Shown here: one piece after another, positions 52,825 through 62,315 of the stretch | How positions within the stretch are numbered: position 1 is the stretch's first letter | Layout: every line of letters begins with the position of its first letter | Origin: Clostridium sp. Marseille-P299 | GTDB taxonomy: Bacteria > Bacillota > Clostridia > Lachnospirales > Lachnospiraceae | Length of the DNA stretch: 64,000 nucleotides | Reading direction: 5' to 3' | Assembly: GCF_900078195.1 (NCBI RefSeq) | Contig: NZ_FJVE01000007.1 | Location: 2,356,001 to 2,420,000, forward strand | Notes under the pieces: generated by a model | The model's input: the letters and a program-made list of their open reading frames with translations, nothing else | Told to the model about the DNA's origin: nothing | Database searches by the model: none | Translations under genes and position numbers: made by a program

Positions 52825-53766
52825 TTACATTACATTTTGTGGTTCATTTTCCAACCATTTCCTAACATTTTCAAAAACAATTACTGCTCTTTTTACCAAC
52901 GCTTCTTTTGATGCAAATGCAATGTGAGGAGTTACTATTGTATTTGGTGCGTGAAATAATGGATGATCTGACTTAATTGGTGGTTCAATTTCAAATACAT
53001 CGATACCTGCTCCAGCAATTTTCCCTTCTTTTAACGCATCCGCTAAGGCGTTAGAATCTACCACTGGACCTCTTGCTGTGTTAATTAAAATTGCATTTGA
53101 TTTCATTTTAGCAATTCTATCTTTGTTAATGAGACCTTTTGTACTTTCGTTTAAAGGTGTATGTAACGATACAATGTCACAGTTCTCTAATAAAGTATCT
53201 AAATCAGTAAATGTAACACCTGGAATTTCTTTCTTTGTTCTACTATATGCATAAACTTCGCAACCAAATGCCATCGCTATTTTAGCAACACGAGAACCGA
53301 TCGCTCCAAAACCTACAATACCAAATTTTTTACCTTCTAATTCAAAACCGATTAATCCATCTTTGGTGCCTTCTTCTCTGCATACCTTATCGCAAGGAAT
53401 GATATTACGGTAAAGAGAAATTAACATACCAAATACTAAATCCGCTACAGCAACTGTGGAATATCCTGCACAATTACATACCATTACACCTTTTTCTCTG
53501 CAGGCATCCATTGCTATATGATCAATACCTGTAAATGCAACCGATAATAGTTTTAAATTTTCACATCCAAGAATTACTTCTCTATTCAATGGTAAATTAG
53601 AAACTACTATAATATCTGCATCTTTACCTCGATTAATTAATTCTTGCGTATCTGTTGTTTTTGTATCATAAGCAACGATTTCCACCTGATTTCCTAGGGC
53701 CTTCTCTGCCATTTCTAATAATGTTTCCTTTTGAACTCCAATTGGTTCTATTATAACTAATTTCAT
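52825..53766 (-). CDS. D-isomer-specific 2-hydroxyacid dehydrogenase
   Basis: This is an NAD-dependent enzyme interconverting a 2-keto acid and its D-2-hydroxy acid. The 313-residue protein has the Rossmann motif KFGIVGFGAIGSRVAKIAMA (about 148-167), the catalytic Arg in LINTARGPVVDS, Glu in DVFEIEPP and His in VTPHIAFAS. The substrate cannot be read from sequence; pyruvate/lactate or hydroxypyruvate are possible given the LrgAB neighbours. It lies 37 bases after the gntR gene. Confidence 0.88.
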   Translation of the reverse strand: MKLVIIEPIGVQKETLLEMAEKALGNQVEIVAYDTKTTDTQELINRGKDADIIVVSNLPLNREVILGCENLKLLSVAFTGIDHIAMDACREKGVMVCNCAGYSTVAVADLVFGMLISLYRNIIPCDKVCREEGTKDGLIGFELEGKKFGIVGFGAIGSRVAKIAMAFGCEVYAYSRTKKEIPGVTFTDLDTLLENCDIVSLHTPLNESTKGLINKDRIAKMKSNAILINTARGPVVDSNALADALKEGKIAGAGIDVFEIEPPIKSDHPLFHAPNTIVTPHIAFASKEALVKRAVIVFENVRKWLENEPQNVM

Positions 53767-53803
53767 AATAATTCCCTTTCTATTTTACAACTATATAATA
53801 ACT

Positions 53804-54490
53804 TTACTTGTTATCATATAACTTATTTAAATTTTTGTCGATTAAATCATAATGTTTTGTTAAAGCACGTAATCCTGCTTTCAGATCTTGCTTTTGTAAG
53901 CTTTCTGCAATTTCTTTATGATAAAGCATTTCTTTTTGTCGTTCTTTTTCACTCATTCCTTGCAAGTTATGTGAAATACCATCTTCAAAAACATCTGCCA
54001 TCGCTTCCATAATAGCAATCATAACCGAGTTCTTGGTAATTGCAACTAGTTCATGATGAAATTCTCTATCTCTTTTAATCATTTCATCATCCTTGGCATG
54101 TTCAAGAGATACTAATCTATCATTCATCGTTTGCAATTGCTCATCATTAATATTATTTAATGCGATCTGAAATGCTTGCAACTCAATTGCACGACGCACT
54201 TGATTAATATCTTGGTAATTGATTTTACTCATCAGTAACATCATGATTAATGTTTCCTTAAATGTCTTACCAACATTGCCAACAAGATAATTTCCAGAAC
54301 CTTGTTTACTCTCTATGATTCCAAGGGTTTCCATGGTTCGTAATGCTTCACGGATGGAATTTCTACTTAAGTTTAAATCAAGAGACATTTCACGTTCCGT
54401 TGGAAGCTTGTCCCCTTCTTTTAACTTACCAGATTCCACTAAGTCTTTGATATATTGTATCACATTGCTATATGTTTTTTCATCTTTCAT
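53804..54490 (-). CDS. GntR-family regulator, FadR/FCD type
   Basis: The 228-residue protein has an N-terminal winged helix (GKLKEGDKLPTEREMSLDLN, SRNSIREALRTMETLGIIES) and a C-terminal FCD ligand domain with conserved Asp/His residues (FHHELVAI, YHKEIAESLQ). Such proteins often sense lactate, pyruvate or related acids through a bound metal. It lies between lrgAB and the dehydrogenase. A TGGT-N3-ACCA operator upstream of lrgA is its likely target. Confidence 0.88.
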   Translation of the reverse strand: MKDEKTYSNVIQYIKDLVESGKLKEGDKLPTEREMSLDLNLSRNSIREALRTMETLGIIESKQGSGNYLVGNVGKTFKETLIMMLLMSKINYQDINQVRRAIELQAFQIALNNINDEQLQTMNDRLVSLEHAKDDEMIKRDREFHHELVAITKNSVMIAIMEAMADVFEDGISHNLQGMSEKERQKEMLYHKEIAESLQKQDLKAGLRALTKHYDLIDKNLNKLYDNK

Positions 54491-54561
54491 CGATAATAAC
54501 CTTTCAATTCATACTTGCTATGCTAATTTCATGATTGTGGGTTAATATCCCGAATCATTTA

Positions 54562-55254
54562 TTAAATGAAATTCATAAACAAAGAGGCTCCAATTACGGT
54601 TAATAAACCAGCTACAGCAATGGATAAACTACTCATAGCTCCTTCAATTTCACCCATCTCTAATGCTTTGGCAGTTCCTACTGCATGTGATGAAGTACCA
54701 ATGGAAAGACCTTTCGCGATTGGATGTGTGATGCGAAATATTTTACAAATTGCCTCAGCCATCATGTTTCCAAACACACCAGTTATGATGATAACTGCAA
54801 CTGTTATGGTTACGATTCCACCAAGTTCTTCTGAAACACCCATTCCTATCGCTGTTGTAATCGACTTTGGTAGTAACGTCACGTATTGCTCATGGGTAAA
54901 ATTAAATAAGGTACATAAAAGCAATACACTTACAAGGCTTGTTAAAACTCCAGATGCTATTCCAATAAGAATCGCTTTTATGTTATGTTTTAAAAGTTCC
55001 ATTTGCTCATAAAGAGGTATTGCAAGACAGACCGTAGCTGGTGTTAACAAATAGCTAAGGTATTTTGCACCTTCATTGTAAGAACTATAGTCAATTTTTA
55101 AAACCGATAATACCAACATTACAAAGAGTATGGATATTAAAAGAGGGTTAAATATTGCTAATTTTAACTTCTTCTTTAATAACATTCCAATTTCATAACC
55201 TAATAAACTAATTCCGACACCAAAAAAGAGGGAATTTCCAAAAAACTCATTCAT
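54562..55254 (-). CDS. lrgB: LrgB-family membrane protein
   Basis: The 230-residue protein has about eight hydrophobic segments with LLTPATVCLAIPLYEQMELL, LLPKSITTAIGMGVSEELGG and GLSIGTSSHAVGTAKALEMG, typical of LrgB/CidB. The pair was first linked to murein hydrolase control; in Bacillus, PftAB of this family imports pyruvate. The start overlaps the lrgA stop by four bases (ATGA). Confidence 0.92.
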   Translation of the reverse strand: MNEFFGNSLFFGVGISLLGYEIGMLLKKKLKLAIFNPLLISILFVMLVLSVLKIDYSSYNEGAKYLSYLLTPATVCLAIPLYEQMELLKHNIKAILIGIASGVLTSLVSVLLLCTLFNFTHEQYVTLLPKSITTAIGMGVSEELGGIVTITVAVIIITGVFGNMMAEAICKIFRITHPIAKGLSIGTSSHAVGTAKALEMGEIEGAMSSLSIAVAGLLTVIGASLFMNFI

Positions 55255-55649
55255 TTATTCTCAGACTCCTTTATGTAAGTATTATTTTTTCTTTCGTTTT
55301 TTCTTATATCATAATAAATGACTCTTTGCGTAATCCTACCAGTTACAGCCATTACTGCAATCGTTGTTATGATAATAATTATAACAAGCTGAACCCATAT
55401 ATCCTTTATTGCATTCCAAGATACAATGAGCCCAACCCCAGCAGGGATAAACATAAGAGACATAATCTCTATAAGAAAACTACTCGCCTCTTTTACTGCA
55501 CTTACCTTTATGCTCTTTGTCATAAGAAGTGCTAGCATTATAACGAGTCCATAAATACTTGCAGGTATCGGTAGTGGGATTAGATATTTTAAAATCTCAC
55601 CAATAAACGTAACTGCCAGAATAATACCAAATTGTCGAATATACTTCAT
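55251..55649 (-). CDS. lrgA: LrgA-family holin-like protein
   Basis: The 132-residue protein has four hydrophobic segments with LIPLPIPASIYGLVIMLALL and MSLMFIPAGVGLIVSW, typical of LrgA/CidA. The ATG at 55649 has GGAGG five bases upstream, which decides against 55661. It is the first gene of the lrgAB-gntR-dehydrogenase set and works with LrgB. Confidence 0.92.
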   Translation of the reverse strand: MKYIRQFGIILAVTFIGEILKYLIPLPIPASIYGLVIMLALLMTKSIKVSAVKEASSFLIEIMSLMFIPAGVGLIVSWNAIKDIWVQLVIIIIITTIAVMAVTGRITQRVIYYDIRKNERKNNTYIKESENK

Positions 55650-55742
55650 GAATGCCTCCACTTCTATTCCATCATGAATTAAGTCTTACCTTTTTTTAAC
55701 CTAAATTCCTTATGATAAAATATTCTCTTTTGTTATTTCGTT

Positions 55743-55771
55743 TTACCAATATAAAATTGGTAGTACCAATT
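55743..55771. promoter_or_regulatory. GntR (FadR-type) operator upstream of lrgA
   Basis: AATTGGTAGTACCAATT at 55755-55771 is a palindrome around one base and fits the TGGT-N3-ACCA site of FadR-family regulators. An extra half-site ACCAAT at 55745-55750 makes a second, wider repeat. It lies about 105 bases before lrgA. Confidence 0.7.
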
Positions 55772-55888
55772 ACAAAAAAATATACTCTTCTTTTTTTTAT
55801 CTGTCAATTACAAATAGAATATTTTTTGATTACTTTTTATATTATAAATGCTTATCCATAAAATAAATCATATTAATTTAACTGCTAC

Positions 55889-57220
55889 TTATTTTACAAA
55901 CCCAATCCTCGTCATAGTTCGATTAGAGTAATCTGTGAGAACATGTTGATGTTTCGTATTTTGCTGACCAATGGTATACTCTTCATTCATTGAGCCGTTT
56001 ATCATTCCTGCATACAAAATTTCTTTATCATTGAAAGCAATTAATTTAAATCCATTATTTATTTCATAATCATAGTTCCTAGATAATAAAAACACCTTAT
56101 TCTCATGATAGAAGAATTCGTTGTTATAATATATGAACCTGTCTTTTAGTTCCTTAGGAAGTTTCCTTAAATATTCACTTTCCATATGCACTTTAATCTC
56201 ATTTTCTTTTGTAAATTCATATACTGCAACAACGCCAAATAATGTACTTTCTTCCTTCAAACGGTTCATATTATATAAGTAATTGGCAAGTAAAATATCG
56301 CCTTGCTCAATAAATTCAAAGCTCTTAATAGTTGCATTTTCAGGTGTTTCACCAACTTTTTTCTTCGTAATTAACTCCTGCTTCTCTAAATCATACAAAT
56401 ATAGATATAGGTTATTATCTTCTAAAACAGCCAATGCGATATAATTAGCATTTGTAACTTTAGCAATATTTAAAACTTGCACTTTTTTATCACTACTAAT
56501 CTCAATTGGATAAAGGACCTTGATTGTTTTATCAATCTTATTATCATATAAGCTATCTTGTTTCACATCAAATGCCAGAATTCCTGAAATACCACGGTAT
56601 TTTGTATCTGCAAGTTCTAAATTTGGTATCGTAAAATAATAATAATCTCCTATCTTTACTTTAGGAAGATCATTTGCAATACTAGGAATATTTTTATTAT
56701 TAGTTGAGCTAGTATTTTTATCATTTTCATATACTACTTCTGCATCTTCCGGTACAGATACTTGTAGTAATTTATTTATTTCACTTTCAGTTGTTAAGTA
56801 GTGCTCTGAATTCCACAGCTCAAAGCTAATTGGGAAATAATCATAATAATCAGATACAGGATAATGAAATGTCTCCTCTTTATTCTCAAATCTAGAATGT
56901 TCTTCCTGAATTCTATATAACGAGAAATTTAACCTAAAAAAAAAAAACGGGTTACTAACGTCAACCTCATGGAACAAGCTTTCATATTTCGCCTGATAGT
57001 TTAATCCCTCATTAAAACTTATTCGAATTTCATTTTTGAAATACTGGTCTTTACTAGTAATATCGATTGAAACTCCATTACAAGCACTGATATCCCCCAA
57101 GTAAGTGATTTCTTCAAACTTTACGTCATCTCCTTGTTCATGAACATACATTCCACCTATAATTATAAGGATGATAAAGCAAATACTAAGAATTAACCCA
57201 ATAGAAAATTTGCGTTTCAT
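55889..57220 (-). CDS. membrane-anchored extracellular protein, ABC accessory (unknown)
   Basis: The 443-residue protein has one N-terminal hydrophobic anchor (about residues 7-24) and a large, mostly beta extracellular part. Short repeats of strand-turn-strand type (for example NLYLYLYDLEKQELITKK) suggest a propeller-like fold. No family was recognised. It starts 13 bases after the ABC ATPase gene, so it probably belongs to the same transport or sensing unit. Confidence 0.65.
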   Translation of the reverse strand: MKRKFSIGLILSICFIILIIIGGMYVHEQGDDVKFEEITYLGDISACNGVSIDITSKDQYFKNEIRISFNEGLNYQAKYESLFHEVDVSNPFFFFRLNFSLYRIQEEHSRFENKEETFHYPVSDYYDYFPISFELWNSEHYLTTESEINKLLQVSVPEDAEVVYENDKNTSSTNNKNIPSIANDLPKVKIGDYYYFTIPNLELADTKYRGISGILAFDVKQDSLYDNKIDKTIKVLYPIEISSDKKVQVLNIAKVTNANYIALAVLEDNNLYLYLYDLEKQELITKKKVGETPENATIKSFEFIEQGDILLANYLYNMNRLKEESTLFGVVAVYEFTKENEIKVHMESEYLRKLPKELKDRFIYYNNEFFYHENKVFLLSRNYDYEINNGFKLIAFNDKEILYAGMINGSMNEEYTIGQQNTKHQHVLTDYSNRTMTRIGFVK

Positions 57221-57233
57221 CTCACTCCTCCCT

Positions 57234-57962
57234 TCACTCTAAGTTCTTAAACAGTGTATCCGCAACACGACTCGCCTGATAACTATACTGTTGTTTTACA
57301 TAATCAATTAAATCAATTCCCTCTTCTTCTAAATCACTAATTAATACATCTCCAATACAATCTCCTTTTTTTAAAAGGATTGCTCTTCCAATAAAATGTT
57401 TAATTTCTTCAAGTAAATGTGTAGATAATACCAAACATTCTTCCGGTTCTAAAATACCCAACAAAACTTTATAAAAATCTTCTCGATTAAATATATCATT
57501 CCCAGCAAACGGCTCATCCATAAAGATATAATCTGCTCCTTGCGATAGCGCAAGACACACTTCAAATTGATTCTTTTGGCCCGTTGAGAAAGTACGAATT
57601 TTCTCTTTCGTTGGTAATTGAAAGAATTCCATCAATGAATTAAATCGTTTCTCACGAAATCTTGGAAATTGCATCTGATAAAATTCCTTATGTTCCTTTG
57701 CCGTAAGACCTCCAAAAAAAGAATGTTCACAAGTTGCAAATGATAAACGTTCTATATTCTTCGGTGTTATTTTTTCGCCATCTAAAAGCACCTGCCCATA
57801 GTTTAGCGAAGTAAAATTAAATACTGACTTCATTAACGTAGATTTTCCAGCACCATTCTCTCCTAATAACCCAACAATTTCACCCGGCTGAAATGTTAAT
57901 GATACCCGATTTAATGCTACTTTTGTATAATAAACTTTATAGAGTTCCTTTAATTCTAACAT
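57234..57962 (-). CDS. ABC transporter ATP-binding protein (YtrB-like)
   Basis: The 242-residue protein has Walker A LLGENGAGKSTLMKS (about 33-47), a variant signature TFSTGQKNQFEVCLAL, Walker B YIFMDEPFAGND and the switch His in LSTHLLEEI. It resembles the exporter-type ATPases of ytr and bcr loci. The ribosome binding site is weak. The 126-base spacer before it holds an inverted repeat (58020-58029 with 58082-58091). Confidence 0.88.
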   Translation of the reverse strand: MLELKELYKVYYTKVALNRVSLTFQPGEIVGLLGENGAGKSTLMKSVFNFTSLNYGQVLLDGEKITPKNIERLSFATCEHSFFGGLTAKEHKEFYQMQFPRFREKRFNSLMEFFQLPTKEKIRTFSTGQKNQFEVCLALSQGADYIFMDEPFAGNDIFNREDFYKVLLGILEPEECLVLSTHLLEEIKHFIGRAILLKKGDCIGDVLISDLEEEGIDLIDYVKQQYSYQASRVADTLFKNLE

Positions 57963-58088
57963 TATTTTTTGGTATGCAAGGTTCTACATACGTTCCCCCT
58001 TTTTTATTAATTCATAAAATGACTAGTTTATCAATCTTTACCTTAAAACTAATATAATTTAACGTTTTATTTACTTTACTAAAACTAG

Positions 58089-58883
58089 TCACACAATTTG
58101 AATCTTATTAACATAGAAAATACCAAGAAGCACAACAACAATAGTAGCTAATGGTAATATCAACATATATCCAGGAACATTTGCAAAAAATGAGTAAATA
58201 GCAAATACTCCAAAGATAGCCCCTAATCCTCCAAGGACACCACTTCTTTTACTTCGTTCCGCAAAACCTGCTAGTAAAGCCATTGTAGGCAATAAGATTA
58301 AGATACAAATCGGCAGGATAACACATAATAGATCATTGATTGGATAGATTTTCTGTATCAAATCGTCATTCCACATTAGTTTAAATCCTTGCAACGGTTG
58401 ATTATTTTTAGGAACCAATGTTTCATACATTGGATAGCCAGCTATAAAAAGTAAAAGTTACCAAAGATATATAACGAACATACCAATAGCTGAAACTGCA
58501 ACATTTTCAAGGTAAAAACTTATGCGTATCTTCTTTTCCTTAATTCTAAGCATCGTATAAATACTTTTACTACCAAAGTAATGTTGATAGAAAAATCCTA
58601 AAGGTAGTAGCGTTAAACCAATTATCATAATACCTATTAAATAGAGATAAAAATGAGATAATATAATATCCTGATAGGGTGTTGCCATTGTGTTAGTTAA
58701 TATTTTCTCCCCAGTTTTTTGATCTAGCTTATATAAGCTTTGTATCATTTCACTTAATTGAAAACCAAAAACAATAAACTCAAGCAAGGTCACACTTACA
58801 ATAATCTTAAAACTTATTGAAAAAATTTTAGAGGGCTTTATAGTAATTGGTAACCACCAACGTTTTATTGATGACTTCACCAT
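58089..58883 (-). pseudogene. ABC permease interrupted by an in-frame TAA
   Basis: The frame starts at ATG 58883 (GGAGG five bases upstream) and meets TAA at 58458-58460. It then continues open in the same frame for about 123 codons to 58089. The downstream part has an ATG at 58430 but no ribosome binding site. Joined, the two parts give a membrane protein of about 264 residues, the size of the permease encoded just upstream. A single base change explains the split; a sequencing error is the alternative. Confidence 0.75.
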
Positions 58884-58885
58884 AT

Positions 58886-59677
58886 TCACCTCCGCTCATT
58901 CTCTTCTTCTAAATAATCCTTGGCGTAATAAATCATCACAAGTATTGATATTGTTAAAACAATTAAATATTTAATCATTGTAGACAGATATAAAAGCTCA
59001 TAAAATTTTGTATAAATATAACCATTCACAACAATTGGGATAATATTTTTATGTTTCGTTTCAATGCATATTTGTACATAAACAACACTGATTACTATGC
59101 TTATTAAAACAAATAGATTGTATATGAATCGCATTACATTAGAAATTGGAAACACTGTTCTTAAAAAGTCCCACCGAAAAAAAGCCAAGAATAATGCTTG
59201 GGTCATTTGAGCTTCTTTTGGAACAAATTCAAGGTACATTTGATATCCAATGAGAATCATACCGAATTGTACTCCTAACAAAATGACAAGATGACTTAAG
59301 GTATGTACTCCTGATGTTATAGGTCTTACGATTCTAGGAATTGGTAGACGTAAATACATATAGTCAGTTTTAGTCGACATATTTTGTCTTATTGGTATAC
59401 TAATTAAAAGAATCAATGTAAGTAGTATTGCAGTCAAAAACAAAGCCTTAAAATGACTTTGTGCCAAAAACTCTTCAAATCTTGGAGCCCATGGTTTTAA
59501 TGTAGCATCCCAATTATTTATACTTTCATTAGCTTCTATTTGATAATCTGTATGAATCAGCCGTTGATAAAAAAAATATCCTTCGCCTGCGCATAATAAT
59601 AAAATGATTCCAGCAAATGCTTTCCATGTATACTTCCATTGTAAATGTAGAATTGATACGTACCTTCGATATGTCAT
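58886..59677 (-). CDS. ABC transporter permease
   Basis: The 263-residue protein has six hydrophobic segments, a long extracytoplasmic loop after the first (HTDYQIEANESINNWDATLK) and charged ends. The ATG at 59677 has AAAGGAG eight bases upstream and is preferred to 59698. The stop overlaps the start region of the second permease. It is the membrane subunit of the GntR-controlled ABC system; the substrate is unknown. Confidence 0.78.
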   Translation of the reverse strand: MTYRRYVSILHLQWKYTWKAFAGIILLLCAGEGYFFYQRLIHTDYQIEANESINNWDATLKPWAPRFEEFLAQSHFKALFLTAILLTLILLISIPIRQNMSTKTDYMYLRLPIPRIVRPITSGVHTLSHLVILLGVQFGMILIGYQMYLEFVPKEAQMTQALFLAFFRWDFLRTVFPISNVMRFIYNLFVLISIVISVVYVQICIETKHKNIIPIVVNGYIYTKFYELLYLSTMIKYLIVLTISILVMIYYAKDYLEEENERR

Positions 59678-59707
59678 GCAATCTTCTCCTTTATTCATTC
59701 CTCATAA

Positions 59708-60079
59708 CTACCATAATCCTTCTAAAAGCTTTATCGCTTCTAAAAGCTCTATTCCCATCCCCTTTACGGCTTCAATATAATGTGTCGTTTCTAAGTTTAT
59801 TAACTCCTCTTTTATAGATTTCGCTTTTTTATCATCAAACGTCAATAAACTTTTTGATCCTGGGTAAGAGATAATTAGTCCTTCTTCTTCCATTTCTCGA
59901 TACGCTTTTTGGATTGTATTTGGATTCACATTTAGCATCGATGAGAGTAACCTTCTTGATGGTAATACATCCCCTGTACTTACTTGTTTTGATACAATAC
60001 CCATTTTTACAAATCGAATGATCTGTGTATATATCGGTGTCAAATCATTCAATTTTAGACTCGAAAAATCGACAATCAA
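59708..60079 (-). CDS. GntR-family regulator, YtrA type
   Basis: The 123-residue protein has the winged helix PIYTQIIRFVKMGIVSKQVS, LPSRRLLSSMLNVNPNTIQK and AYREMEEEGLIISYPGS. A short C-terminal dimerisation tail follows, as in YtrA regulators. It starts at a TTG ten bases after GGAGG. It is the first gene of the ABC operon, and the perfect inverted repeat over its promoter points to autoregulation. Confidence 0.9.
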   Translation of the reverse strand: MIVDFSSLKLNDLTPIYTQIIRFVKMGIVSKQVSTGDVLPSRRLLSSMLNVNPNTIQKAYREMEEEGLIISYPGSKSLLTFDDKKAKSIKEELINLETTHYIEAVKGMGIELLEAIKLLEGLW

Positions 60080-60117
60080 ATTTGTATAACCTCCCTAATC
60101 AAATTACTCTTTTTCCT

Positions 60118-60179
60118 AACTGTATCACCAGTATAATACACTTTAATTGTATTATACTGGTGATACAGTTAAATGTCTA
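60118..60179 (-). promoter_or_regulatory. promoter and perfect 23-bp inverted-repeat operator of the ABC operon
   Basis: The arms 60118-60140 and 60148-60170 are exact inverted copies around a 7-base spacer (CTTTAAT). On the minus strand TAGACA (60174-60179) and TATAAT (60151-60156) are 17 bases apart, so one arm covers the -10 box and spacer. It fits a YtrA-type repressor. Confidence 0.8.
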
Positions 60180-60200
60180 CTAAAATTTGTAAATTAAAAT

Positions 60201-60239
60201 AAGCGTTTGGTATCTATTTCAATCAGAAACCAAACGCTT
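60201..60239 (-). terminator. terminator after the TPR-like gene
   Basis: AAGCGTTTGGT (60201-60211) pairs with ACCAAACGCTT (60229-60239) and is followed by ATTTTAATTT on the minus strand, about 100 bases after the gene. Confidence 0.65.
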
Positions 60240-60341
60240 GCTTTTATATTAATCTATTATAATAATATTTATCTTAAAACTAATTAAACCTACTATGAAT
60301 TCTTACAATGTAAGAGTGATATTAATATTCTGCTATTGACT

Positions 60342-61088
60342 TTATTCTGTTATTAAGTTTTCTAACATTTCCTGAGATTCATTTACTATATACAGCTTAT
60401 TACCATGTTTTACAACCTTTTGTAATTTTATTACTGCCTGCTCAATATCACCATTCATAACATCTATTTTTGCTAATGTATAAAGCACACTTAAGTATTG
60501 TCTTTTGTTTAAATCGTATTTTGGTATTTTACTTAAGTATTCATAACTTAAGCTGTATTTGCCTAAAAAATAATATCTTTCTCCAATTAAAAGATCAACT
60601 ATGATTCTATACCTTTTGCCCAAAGGTGATAAGCGTACCATATTAGTTTCATACAACCTTTCAGCTTGTTCAATTTCTCCAAGCATATAATGACATAGAA
60701 TAAGATCGATTGTATATATCAAGTAGGACATATTTCTCTCCGATAAACATGAAGTATCTACCTCCATTAAATACTCTTTTGCTGTAAAAATATCTCCTAG
60801 TAACAGGTGCCCAACAGAGCGGTTTATAGCTAAATAATTCATACCACTTTTGTTTTTTTGATATCGTTTTTCTTGCTTATCAATTAATTCTAGATACTTT
60901 TCTGGATCACACTTAATGTTTAACATGTTACTTTGTACTCTGCCTTTAATATAAAAAACAATCAGAATAACAACAAATGCAATAAAAACTGTTATAGCAA
61001 ACATCCAAGCGATTTCAGGTATGAAAATTGATAAAATCATGATACAGACAAGTTCAATTATTAGTACTATGTAACGTATTAATATCAC
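60342..61088 (-). CDS. membrane protein with TPR-like repeats
   Basis: The 248-residue protein has two hydrophobic segments (about 3-24 and 28-47). About five helical pairs follow with TPR character, for example HLLLGDIFTAKEYLMEVD, CHYMLGEIEQAERLYE, RYYFLGKYSLSYEYLSK and IDVMNGDIEQAVIKLQKV. The called GTG at 61088 lies inside GAGGTG; an ATA eight bases after GAGG is another possible start. No partner is evident. It has its own promoter. Confidence 0.65.
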   Translation of the reverse strand: MILIRYIVLIIELVCIMILSIFIPEIAWMFAITVFIAFVVILIVFYIKGRVQSNMLNIKCDPEKYLELIDKQEKRYQKNKSGMNYLAINRSVGHLLLGDIFTAKEYLMEVDTSCLSERNMSYLIYTIDLILCHYMLGEIEQAERLYETNMVRLSPLGKRYRIIVDLLIGERYYFLGKYSLSYEYLSKIPKYDLNKRQYLSVLYTLAKIDVMNGDIEQAVIKLQKVVKHGNKLYIVNESQEMLENLITE

Positions 61089-61150
61089 CTCGCTTTATTT
61101 TTTAACTAGTTGTAAAATCCCTAGCTTGATTGTTAATATTTAACATTATC

Positions 61151-61179
61151 ATTGTATATTCATTGTATAAAATTGTCAA
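61151..61179 (-). promoter_or_regulatory. promoter of the TPR-like gene
   Basis: TTGACA (61174-61179) and TACAAT (61151-61156) are 17 bases apart on the minus strand. An inverted repeat, CAAACTTG/CAAGTTTG, surrounds about 61177-61216. The rest of 61217-61330 has nothing recognised. Confidence 0.7.
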
Positions 61180-61333
61180 ACTTGTAAATTTGAATCGGTG
61201 AATCTCTCACAAGTTTGCAGCAGTTTAATCTAAGTAATGGAATTCATTTCAAGCGAGTGGGCATCCTAAGCGGAGCGATTTTTAAATAATAGGACAAAGC
61301 TTTTATGCTTTTATTTCATATCATTTTAAAAAA

Positions 61334-61378
61334 AATCTAGTGTTTCATATGATTTAAATTTCATTGAAACACTAGATT
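61334..61378 (-). terminator. terminator after the DUF6179 gene
   Basis: A perfect 14-bp stem (61334-61347 with 61365-61378, AATCTAGTGTTTCA) is followed by TTTTTTT on the minus strand. Confidence 0.9.
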
Positions 61379-61418
61379 GCATACTCTACTAAATAGCTCC
61401 GTATATTCTGATTATCAA

Positions 61419-62291
61419 TTATATAACTGAAGGTGAATTGATATGAAATACTCCCTCTAAAGCTTTATTTTGTATTCCATACCAGATTCTCGCTGCAAAC
61501 TCATTACTAACACTTTCTAAGAAAAACTGAGAAACTTCAAGGTTTAGCTTACGACAAACCATAGTAAGAATACTCTTAACCTTAATTTGAGCTTGTTCCA
61601 TATCATCATCTTTAAAATAAAATTCAATTTCTTTGCAATCACTTGTATTTAATTCTAATTTATGGACTGGTTGATCTGCTATTACACAGCCAACTACATT
61701 TAACAGAACAAGATAACATATGTTATCTAAATATAATAATTGGTAATCTATCTGAACACGTTCAAGTAACTTTATCACATGCTGTCTGTCAAAAAAATCT
61801 AGAAGCTTCTTCTCTGCTTCAATCTCAGTTAGATATTCAAGTATCAAGTCTACCCCACTTTTATTTGAATTACCTAACATTGTAGGATAATCTAATGTAA
61901 GCAAGTGGTCTTGAGGTTTAAATTTTGCATCATACCAAATAAAAAACTCCGGCATTCCTTTAATTATCGTATCTTTATAATGTCTACAGCCATAATCATC
62001 GAAATTTTCAATCAGCCTCTCATATATTTTCTTTGCTCTCAGCACCTTATTAAGTACAATTTCGTATCCTTTTTTATAGGCATCTGCTGCATTTCGTTTA
62101 TTCTCCAAATCCAATACGACATTGGTCTCCTGATCAAACTTCTCTTGATTAACACTTTCATCAATACAATAAATTACTGCTTCCATCAGCATTCGTGCAG
62201 TTTCATAAGACACCGAACTACTATCACCCGAAGTATATTTCACTGCAAGCTTTTCAACTAAAGGTAATAAATCTTCAATTTCGTATTGCAT
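61419..62291 (-). CDS. DUF6179-type protein of unknown function
   Basis: The 290-residue, mostly helical cytoplasmic protein begins MQYEIEDLLPLVEKLAVKYT and contains SVSYETARMLMEAVIYCIDE and CRHYKDTIIKGMPEFFIWYD. From memory it matches DUF6179, which pairs with DUF6323. No catalytic motif is visible. It lies 24 bases downstream of the DUF6323 gene. Confidence 0.7.
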   Translation of the reverse strand: MQYEIEDLLPLVEKLAVKYTSGDSSSVSYETARMLMEAVIYCIDESVNQEKFDQETNVVLDLENKRNAADAYKKGYEIVLNKVLRAKKIYERLIENFDDYGCRHYKDTIIKGMPEFFIWYDAKFKPQDHLLTLDYPTMLGNSNKSGVDLILEYLTEIEAEKKLLDFFDRQHVIKLLERVQIDYQLLYLDNICYLVLLNVVGCVIADQPVHKLELNTSDCKEIEFYFKDDDMEQAQIKVKSILTMVCRKLNLEVSQFFLESVSNEFAARIWYGIQNKALEGVFHINSPSVI

Positions 62292-62315
62292 AGTGTCTCC
62301 CTTCTTCTAAACGTT

